From Mortierella alpina (taxonomy: Eukaryota > Mortierellomycota > Mortierellomycetes > Mortierellales > Mortierellaceae), in the NCBI GenBank assembly GCA_029449245.1, contig JANATF010000006.1:1984001-2048000 (forward strand): DNA of 64,000 nucleotides. Direction: 5' to 3'. Position numbers and translations under genes: made by a program. Below, piece by piece: positions 56,789 through 64,000 of this stretch (position 1 is the first letter of the stretch; each line of letters opens with the position of its first letter). A model generated the notes under the pieces. It made no database searches. It saw only the letters and a program-made list of their open reading frames with translations, and had not been told where the DNA came from.

Positions 56789-58060
56789 ATGACACTTACC
56801 AACCCTGCCAACCTTGTTGTCGTTATCACCGGTTGCGATACCGGATTTGGCTCAGAGATCACGGAGGACCTTTACCAGCGTGGAGGCTTCACCATCTATG
56901 CGACTTGCTTGACTGAGCAGGCAGTCGAGAAGTACAACGCCAGACAGTCATCCCGCATCCGCGCCCTGCAAGTTGATGTCACCAACCAGAAGGACGTCGA
57001 CCGTCTTCGCGCCCAGGTTGAGGCTGAGTGCCCCCAGGGAGTTTTCTGTGTTTTCAACAATGCTGGTACGCACACCGATGTCACCCACTAGTCGCTGCTC
57101 CTACCACCCTTTCAGATACGACACTCATGCGTCTGTTGAATGCTCATGTTTGATTCAATAGGTATCTATGCGGGCGGCTTCATCGATTTCACATCTGAAG
57201 ACAACTATCAGGTACAGCTTTTTTTTTCCTGCGATGGACTCTTGTGGATTCACGCAGAGGAGTGGATGCTGATTCAAGAAGGATGAGAGGCAGCCTCGAG
57301 ATACCCCATAAGCGGATGCATAATGCCGCTGGGTCCTCTCTATTTTTTGTTGGGGAGCGGCTTCGGAGCAGTAGAAATATCACCCAACTATATTGGCTTA
57401 CAACGGTCGTTCTTTTGCTAGAAAATCATGGATGTCAACTTCATGGGAATCATCCGCATCACCAAAGGCCTACTGCCTAGCTTGCGCACTTTCTCCAAAT
57501 CTCGCCACAGTCCCCAAGGCAAGCACCTCCCTCGTGCTCGTCTTTTGACCATCACCTCCATCGCGGGTCGCACCAACGCCCCCAGTCTCGGAGGCTACAG
57601 CGCCTCCAAGCACGCTGCAGAATCGATCATGGACACGCTGCGCGTGGAACTCGCGCCATGGGAGATTGATGTCTCAATGGTGGAACCCTACTTTGCACAA
57701 ACCCCCATCGTCACCTCGGCTTCTGCAGGCCTCGAGCGTGTATGGAAGGCCGCAGACTACAAGCTCCAACAGATGTATGGACCTACTTTTATCACGAGCC
57801 TTCGTGCACGCACTGTGCGCGCCCATGAACGAGCCATGCCTTCGAAATGGGTCGTCGACGCCTCGGTGAATGCTATCCGGAAAAAGAATGGAGCCAGCAA
57901 AGCACGTATCCTTGTCGGCTTTTGGTGGGTGGGCACCTTGATTAGGCTGCAGGAGGTCGCTCCCTCTTGGATTGTTGACTTCATCACAAAGTTAGCCATG
58001 AGATTGTCAGGCATCTGGCCGGCGGATCCCTTTTTGATCAAGGAAGGCAAGAGCGATTAG
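56789..58060 (+). CDS. Short-chain dehydrogenase/reductase
   Basis: Three exons, 56789-57065, 57162-57211 (50 nt) and 57422-58060 (321 aa). The cofactor motif is TGCDTGFG, the form seen in retinol/17-beta-hydroxysteroid dehydrogenases of the RDH16 type; NNAG is split by intron 1. The catalytic Ser lies in LTITSIAGR and Tyr-x-x-x-Lys is YSASK. The C-terminus has a hydrophobic stretch near IVDFITKLAM. It probably oxidises or reduces a lipid alcohol with NAD(P)H; the substrate is unknown. A TATA-like box lies 155 bp upstream. Confidence 0.92.
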
Positions 58061-58157
58061 AAAACCAGCTTCACACACTGTTATACCAATGTGCCATAAA
58101 GATCGAGTTTTTTTATTTATGCACAGTAGTATAACTGCAATCATGATGGATGCCAAT

Positions 58158-58798
58158 TTACAGAATCTTTGCAAGAATCTCTGAGTCACGGAAGAGGAGG
58201 AACTCCTCGTTGTCGACCTTGACAGCACTGCCGCCGTAAGCAGGCAGCAAGACTTTGTCACCCTGCTTAAGCTCTGAGGCGATCACCTTGCCTTCCTGTG
58301 TGACCAAGCCCTTGCCGACAGCAATGACATAGCCTTCGTTCAATGCCTCCTGAGCCTTCTCAGGGATATAGAGACCCGAGGCGGTTTTCTACGAGTGGAC
58401 AGAAGGTTCCAGTTTGATTTCGGTCAGAATGCATGCAAAGAGGGTTTCGATGGCTATATCCTTTGAAAGAGATCGACTCGGCCGTACCTGTTGGGGCTTG
58501 ATGCGCTGGACAAGGACGCGATCCATCATGGGGACGATGGACTTTGAGAGCTGGGGCATGCGGAAAGCCTGGACACATATTGCGAAGGCAGAAATGTTAG
58601 TCGTTAGCATGGTGAGGCTAGAACACAGACAGAAAGATGGCGTCGACCACTAAGCCCAAGGGTCGGCCGTTCCTGAGGTCAAGTCGGTTTCAGAGGATCG
58701 ATAGTAGGTGAAGTTCGACAGATCGGCCAAAGTGGGAGGCGTGTGCGACCAGTGTAGCATGGAGATTCGGTAGCAAAGAAGATCCGACAGCCTACCAT
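58158..58798 (-). CDS. HSP10: Mitochondrial co-chaperonin Hsp10
   Basis: Three exons on the minus strand: 58798-58796 (the start codon only), 58568-58488 and 58388-58158 (104 aa). The ATG is followed directly by GTAGGC, and the acceptor GTCCAG at 58569 opens in frame with AFRMPQLSKSIVP, so the first exon contributes one codon. The Met at 58559 is an alternative start (101 aa). Motifs are PMMDRVLVQRIKPQ, the mobile loop KTASGLYIPE and VLLPAYGGSAVKV. Hsp10 caps Hsp60 in the matrix. Length is normal for the family. A heat-shock-element-like site lies about 100 bp upstream. Confidence 0.9.
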
Positions 58799-59081
58799 TG
58801 TGGAAAGATTAGAGGATGAGTGAAGAGTGAAGTGGAGGAATGAGAGTGAAAGCTGAGGGTTCCTTCCCGCTGGAACTGCTTTTGAGTTGGAGCACAGTGT
58901 TCCAGAGACTTCTCCGCCTGCTTCCTCCCCTGGCAGCTTTGAAGCCACCAACGCGATCTCCGTTTGCCGGGACAGTCACGGCAGTCGGGCGCAAAACAAA
59001 AACGGGATCGCTGCATGCACAATCAAGCTTGCTCCCCTTTTCCTCCATCCCTCATCGACCCTCACTACACTCTCCTCTACC
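58799..59081. promoter_or_regulatory. Divergent promoter, HSP10 and bS6m
   Basis: 283 bp between the starts of two genes for mitochondrial matrix proteins. It contains the HSE-like site at 58900-58912 and a partial second one near 58866-58876. Confidence 0.55.
58900..58912 (-). promoter_or_regulatory. Heat-shock-element-like site
   Basis: TTCCAGAGACTTC fits TTCnnGAAnnTTC with one mismatch (GAG for GAA). It is 102 bp upstream of the HSP10 start codon and 170 bp upstream of the bS6m start. HSF binds such alternating units, and HSP10 genes are usual targets. Confidence 0.5.
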
Positions 59082-59949
59082 ATGGTCTTTTACGAACTCT
59101 TTTGCATCTCCAGGACCCGATTGGTCGAGGTACTACTGCCGGCACAATCAAATCTTCAGGAACCGGATGGCTGTCTCGCACAGAGTGTCCTCAGGATCAC
59201 TTCATGCGCTGGAACACAAGAGCTAGAGACGTGAACACGGGGAGACTGTACGGTGTCTGATCAGGAACGACATCACAACTCAAAGGCGTCGATAGCACTT
59301 GTCGAAAAGATACAAACTCCAGTCCTCCGACAATTCATTTTCCATGGCCACAGGGAAGAGCTTGTATAAAGCTGATCACGAACGACAACAGAGTATAGTG
59401 GAAGCTCGATCGTCCTTTATCGGCATAAAGGATGACAAGTGGATCCCGATACTCACCAAGGGCGTTTTTTTGAATCAAGGATCAGCATCAATCTGTACAA
59501 ACGCATTTGACTGACCGAAAATAACTCTATGTATGGTATTTTCATTAGGCCAATTTGAAGGATTTGGTCAAGCAGACCTCGTTGATTGTCATGAACAAGG
59601 GCGGTGTTGTCAGGAATTTGAAGCCCATGGGCGAGAAGCAGCTGCCCTACCGTATCCGGAAACATCAAGAATACCATGTCCAGGGATAGTATGTGGACGA
59701 ATCCATACCTTTTGCTTCTGGAAAAAGCCGCCTTCACTTCCGCCGCTAACATGTTGCCAAACCTCCTTTTCAATTTTGTGTTGGCTTAGTCAATGGCTCA
59801 TGCAGTTTGATGCTAATCCCACTGTCGTCAACGAGATCAACAAGAAACTCAAGATCGATCCCCGTGTCCTCAGACACGCCGTCATTCGCCTCGGATCCAA
59901 GCTAGAGGATGTTGTAGTCTCTGCTGAGAAGACTGGAACAAGGGTTTAA
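59082..59949 (+). CDS. MRP17: Mitochondrial ribosomal protein bS6m
   Basis: Three exons, 59082-59129, 59549-59688 and 59790-59949 (115 aa). The chain starts MVFYELFCISRTRL without a presequence, as is usual for this protein, and has the bS6 core: KGGVVRNLKPMG, LPYRIRKHQEYH, MQFDANPTVVNEINKKL and DPRVLRHAVIRLG. The first intron is 419 nt with no coding-like content. The 3' end converges on RPN6 with 89 bp between stops. Confidence 0.9.
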
Positions 59950-60038
59950 ACAGAACCATTTTGTATATTAAAAAGAACCGTTTTTTATTCATGGCATCGC
60001 ATTGATATCCACCGTCCAAGACTAATCCGTACTCCCTC

Positions 60039-61838
60039 TTATGTGAGCTTGGATGCCTTTTCGTACAGCGACTCCACAACGTTGGCCATGTTCTTCATCG
60101 TGTCCAGGGCACTCTCGTAGGTCTTGTCTACAGGGGTTTCATCAAATACAATCAGGCATCCTGCACCCTGATCTAATACACCGAGGAAAGTCTTGTCCAG
60201 GATCATCTGGGAGAGCTTCACCTCGACTTGCTGTGCAGGCAACTTGATAATCTCGGCAATGTGCGAGATCTCGACTCTTGAAAAGGGTTCAATCACACGG
60301 ACCAAGTTTTGCTCCAGTAGCTTGTCGTATAGAGAGGCAAGGTGATTTCTGATGATAGGGTCGTTTCCAAGCTCTATATTGATGCTGCGGTGTTAGTCTG
60401 CTTCCTCTTGCATCAAGGGCGGTAAATCACCAACATTAAAGGTATGGCAAGGTCGCTTCTTGAATTACCTTCGCGGTATGTGGCCAATGCCTGCTCAAAC
60501 TCCTGCAAGGATCGGTTCTGGTGAGCTAATGCGATGGCCTTCATGGCCTCAACCTCAATACCTCTGTACTTAAGTGCGACCTTGCTGTTCAGGATCGATT
60601 GAATATCATCAGACTATTCTCAAAAGAAAAGAGAAACGTCAATGCCAGGCAAATCACGACTAAAACAAGTTTCTCCACGCAACAAAATCCTGCGCTTACC
60701 AAGTTCAACATAATCTTGCAGAGCAACATGTACTTGAGGGCAGAAATTGCCCTTGAATCCTCCAGCGATGAATATCCCTCCAGAGTCTCATAAAAGTATG
60801 AGAATCCTGTCTTGTAATCCTTCTCCTCTGCGTGCAAAATTCCAGATTGCATGTCCAGGGCCGCCTGCAAAAGAGGTGGGCAGTAAATGGCATTGGCTGA
60901 TGTGCGTGCAGAAGTGAGGGCGGCCTGTTTTGATGTTGAGGAGTGATTACTGCTGTTAGACCATACTTCACAATTCAGGAGTTATAGACTTTGTCAAGGT
61001 TACCAAAGACTGCATACCTTTGCTTTGGGCAGGTTTCTCAAGGCATGACAGACACGACTCTCCAGCAACTGAACCTCAACTAGAACCATCTTGTCATCCA
61101 GCTTCTTGAGCTCCTTGAGCAACGTAGCCACTAATGCCAGCGAGTCGCTGTACATCTTATTGTCGAGGTAGAGCGCGATCAAACGGGTTTCCAGCGCCTG
61201 CTTCAAAAAGATACGCTTCTCCTGGACTGTCCATTCAATCGTCTGCTTGCAGACATCGATCTGCAATGGGAGTGTGTTGGGGATTTCAGAAAAGTAGTCG
61301 ATCAGCGTACGGACTAGAAAGAAAAAGCGAAGCAAGTAGAAGTCAGTTTTTTGATCTGGGGATACGGGCGTGTGTATCATGGCCTCCTGTCTACATACTG
61401 ATCTTTGCGGTTTTGGCTTTGGGGATGGATGTGATCAACGTGCGCGAGTCATGAATAAGAGCCGCAAGCTCGTTTGGGCGACTATTGTAGCAAAAGTGGC
61501 ATTGTCAGGAACCAGGAATTGACGCTCCAACAGATTAGAGACCCTCAGCAAAGGGAACAAAAAGGTTCTGAACGTACTGAAGATCGCGGTAGCACTGCGC
61601 AAGCTTCAAGAGGGCGGTCTCCTGGTCGTTTCTGGCATTCAAGCCTATTGTCGAAACATGCGAGCGGCAAAGGTTAGGTGAGGCGTTCGTTGCAACTGGC
61701 ACAACCTGCACTTAGTTCCTGAGCATGTCACATGCCTGTTCCTGCTGAAGCAAGGATGTTTTGGTAGAGAGGGATAGCCTGCTCCGGGGAGGTCTTGCGA
61801 ACTTCCTCGGCCTGGGCGATTGAGGTGATTGAAGGCAT
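60039..61838 (-). CDS. RPN6: 26S proteasome regulatory subunit Rpn6
   Basis: Seven exons on the minus strand: 61838-61736, 61644-61578, 61481-61399, 61313-61018, 60924-60700, 60613-60469, 60373-60039 (417 aa). TPR-like helices fill the first two thirds; the PCI winged helix is at the end ([36 protein letters not shown]). Rpn6 clamps the lid to the base and core particle. Exon 1 as given uses a GC donor (CAG|GCATGT). An alternative with a GT donor at 61731 and acceptor at 61632 also keeps frame and gives 414 aa. Start codon context ACAATGC is good. Confidence 0.92.
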
Positions 61839-62088
61839 TGTGGATGTCGAAGTTGTAGTAGTAAAGGTTTGTAGTAGGATAGGATGGAGGGAGTCTTAAG
61901 CTTCACAGAAGACAAGCGCGCAACGCGCGGACTCTCTCTCGGGTGACGTCACCTCCGCGGGTACTTCATGTACCTCCCTTTCTTGACCACTTCATTCATC
62001 ACTTGCAAACCTCGCGCGCTACATCAGACAGGAGGAGAATCGACTCAACACACCATCAACAAACCATTATAGGCTTCTAGTTTCAAAC
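61839..62088. promoter_or_regulatory. Divergent promoter, RPN6 and RPN7
   Basis: 250 bp separate the start codons of two proteasome lid genes. The perfect 12-bp palindrome GGTGACGTCACC at 61942-61953 contains the CRE/ATF site TGACGTCA, about 105 bp from one ATG and 135 bp from the other. GC-rich repeats GCGCGCAACGCGCG lie beside it. The yeast proteasome element GGTGGCAAA is not seen. Confidence 0.6.
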
Positions 62089-63711
62089 ATGTCTTCGGAG
62101 GAAGTCCCCAAGATTCCCAGCATCGAGCTGTCGCAGAACCGTTTCTTGCTGACCAGTGGACCCAAGGAAACCCACGCTCAGGCACAGGAGGATGTCCTCA
62201 AGAAGATCAAGGAGGATCGTACGTGCACCCACCCCTTCCAACAGGTAATAGAGCTGCAAGGTTGTTGTAGCATAGCGGCTCATCTATCTCCTCTGTATGG
62301 CTAGATATGGCACCATTTTACGAGCTAATTTGCGAAGAGCAAGGATGGCAGGTTGACACTACGCTTTTGAGCAGCATGAAGAAAGAGAACGATGAAACTC
62401 TGAAGAAGCTGGACGATCGCCTCAAGGATGCAGAAGAGAACTTAGGAGAGACTGAAATCTCGGATACCCTTTTGGCTAGAGCAGAACACTTCGCAAAAAT
62501 TGGTGACAAGGTAAAGAATCGTCGGAGCAACTGCAGGATATGGACCCGACATTCATGAGATTCAGAGACAAACGTCAGTTAACATGATGCAATCGGTATA
62601 TAGGAGAAGAGTTTGACTGCCTACAGGGTAGCGTTCGAGAAGACTGTTGCCCTCGGAACTAGACTTGACATCTTGTTCGCCAACATTCGTACAGGATTTT
62701 TCTATCGCGACAACGACATTGTTAGCAGGAACATTGAGAAAGCTAGAAGGTAGGATCAAGTCGGGAAGAACCCGCTACGTAATCCTTTCAACTAATAGCC
62801 TGCGATGAATGATCACTGACTGACTCCGCCCTTTGTCTACTGCGACTTGGCTTTTGCTAGCATGATCGAGGAGGGAGGAGATTGGGATCGTAGGAATCGT
62901 CTCAAGGTTTATGAAGGCGCATACTTGATGACCATCCGAAACTTCACAGGAGCTGCCGACCTCTTCATCGCCACTCTTTCAACGTTCACATCGACAGAGC
63001 TCATGGAGTACAAGGACTTTATCACATACGCGGTACTCGCCAGCGTGCTGGCCTTGAAGCGTGTCGATATCAAAAATAAGGTACGCTTTCGCAGGAGGCA
63101 GCTACTCTTGTGCCTACTGGACCTTAGCCTAACTCACACGGATTGCGCTCTCATTTGGCTGGATAGGTGATCGATTCACCAGAGGTCCTGGAAGTCCTGC
63201 ACGAGATCCCTCACTTGGAAGATTACCTGCAGTCACTCTATAACGGAGACTACGCAAAGTTTTTCGTCTCGTTGGCTGCACTGGAGGCATCCGCCATGAA
63301 GCAGTCTTGGGTTCTGTTCCCTCACTACCGCTACTACGTTCGCGAGATGCGCATCCGAGGCTATGCGCAGTTGCTGGAGTCATACCGCTCCCTGACCATG
63401 CAGAGCATGGCTCACTCTTTCGGTGTGAGCGAGGAATTCATTGACAGGTACAGCTTTTTCGTGTTCCTTGCAGTTTGTCTGGGAAACGACAGTTCCAATT
63501 GCTGTTCTGATTGCTAATATACTATGCGTGATATAGGGACTTGTCAAAGTTCATCTCTGCAGGGCGTCTGAACTGCGTGATCGACAAAGTGAACGGCATT
63601 GTGGAAACAAACAGACCCGACGCCAAGAACGCTCAATACCAGCAGGCTATCAAGCAAGGAGATATTCTTTTGAACCGCGTCCAAAAGCTGAGCCGTGTCA
63701 TCAACGTTTAG
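62089..63711 (+). CDS. RPN7: 26S proteasome regulatory subunit Rpn7
   Basis: Six exons: 62089-62218, 62305-62510, 62604-62749, 62861-63080, 63167-63447, 63537-63711 (385 aa). The N-terminal [15 protein letters not shown] and the RPN7 domain (KEDHMAP through [35 protein letters not shown]) lead into the C-terminal PCI domain ([47 protein letters not shown]). Rpn7 is a scaffold of the lid horseshoe. Length matches the family. It is transcribed away from RPN6, its partner in the same subcomplex. Confidence 0.95.
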
Positions 63712-63808
63712 AAACACATGTGCAATATTAAAAATCAAGATCCGTTGGACACAGCTGTATTTGAAACGGAGGTCAAGTTGGTCTAGCCTTTTTCTTTATG
63801 CAAATCGG

Positions 63809-64000
63809 CTACTGCTGCGCGCATTGAACGCCATGTCCTGGACCATTCTCATCGTCCTCGTCGCCTTCTAGATGTCCGTGTTCCGCCTTTGCCCGCTGGC
63901 GCGGATCCATCTCTGTCAGGTAGACTTCTTCTGCATGATAACCTTTAGGAATATTTGGCAGCTCTCGAGGAGGAGGTAGAAGCATACGCAGATCCTGAAT
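63809..64000 (-). CDS. Type I DnaJ (Ydj1-like), 3' end
   Basis: The C-terminal 63 codons of a minus-strand gene that runs off the right edge. LLPPPRELPNIPKGYHAEE and EVYLTEMDPRQRA match the C-terminal end of the peptide-binding region of cytosolic type I J-proteins, followed by an acidic Gly-rich tail. The last residues VQCAQQ form a CaaX box ending in Gln, the farnesylation type also found in yeast Ydj1. The J-domain and zinc finger lie outside the window. Confidence 0.88.
   Translation of the reverse strand: MQDLRMLLPPPRELPNIPKGYHAEEVYLTEMDPRQRAKAEHGHLEGDEDDENGPGHGVQCAQQ

Noticed and set aside
1-64000. CRISPR arrays, bacterial operons, rRNA genes
   Set aside because: None seen; the region is eukaryotic throughout.

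Overview
The window is nuclear DNA of a filamentous fungus, most likely an early-diverging one (Mucoromycota in the broad sense, probably Mortierellales). This rests on short GT-AG introns with CTRAY branch sites in almost every gene, long CT-rich 5' leaders, Rpn6/Rpn7, Hir1, AP-2 and mitochondrial-import genes of fungal type, and a DIRS-type tyrosine-recombinase retrotransposon. The lineage is an inference. Nearly all gene models below were built exon by exon, and each multi-exon model closes in frame with a coding length divisible by three; the few with splice or start ambiguity are flagged.

Layout. 1-9.2 kb: a Sec9/SNAP-25-type t-SNARE with a FUS-like low-complexity head, a 3.1 kb leader region, and a seven-exon gene joining a bromodomain to a protein-kinase domain. 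9.4-15.0 kb: a complete DIRS element (inverted terminal repeats plus internal complementary region) damaged twice, by a 20-bp tandem duplication in its reverse-transcriptase ORF and by a nested, rearranged chromodomain LTR element inside its recombinase gene. 15-18 kb: gene-poor with possible remnants. 18-22.5 kb: an MCT-type MFS transporter and a biotin-protein ligase with a possible second, organelle-targeted start. 24.9-31.3 kb: an Msb2-like signalling mucin and two single-pass membrane proteins whose cytoplasmic tails carry PPxY motifs. 32.4-40.8 kb: an unidentified protein, a stand-alone kexin-prodomain-like protein ending in RDEL, mitochondrial processing peptidase beta, a CPVL-like serine carboxypeptidase, and a steryl-ester/acid-lipase-type hydrolase. 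41.2-55.6 kb: mitochondrial uL1, a Gfd2/YDR514C-like DEDD-fold protein, the histone chaperone Hir1, a Baeyer-Villiger-type flavin monooxygenase, the citrate carrier and AP-2 alpha. 56.8-64 kb: an SDR enzyme, Hsp10, mitochondrial bS6, proteasome lid subunits Rpn6 and Rpn7 head to head, and the 3' end of a farnesylated type I DnaJ.

Functional threads. Membrane traffic (Sec9-like SNARE, AP-2 alpha, PPxY membrane proteins, Msb2-like mucin), mitochondrial biogenesis (MPP beta, uL1m, bS6m, Hsp10, citrate carrier) and protein turnover (Rpn6, Rpn7, carboxypeptidase, DnaJ) dominate. Two divergent pairs probably share promoters: RPN6/RPN7 around a perfect CRE palindrome, and HSP10/bS6m with a heat-shock-element-like site. 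The strongest candidates for undescribed biology are the bromodomain-kinase fusion, the prodomain-only RDEL protein, the SYGQ-headed SNARE, the pair of PPxY single-pass proteins beside the mucin, and the covarying mini-hairpin array in the nested LTR element.
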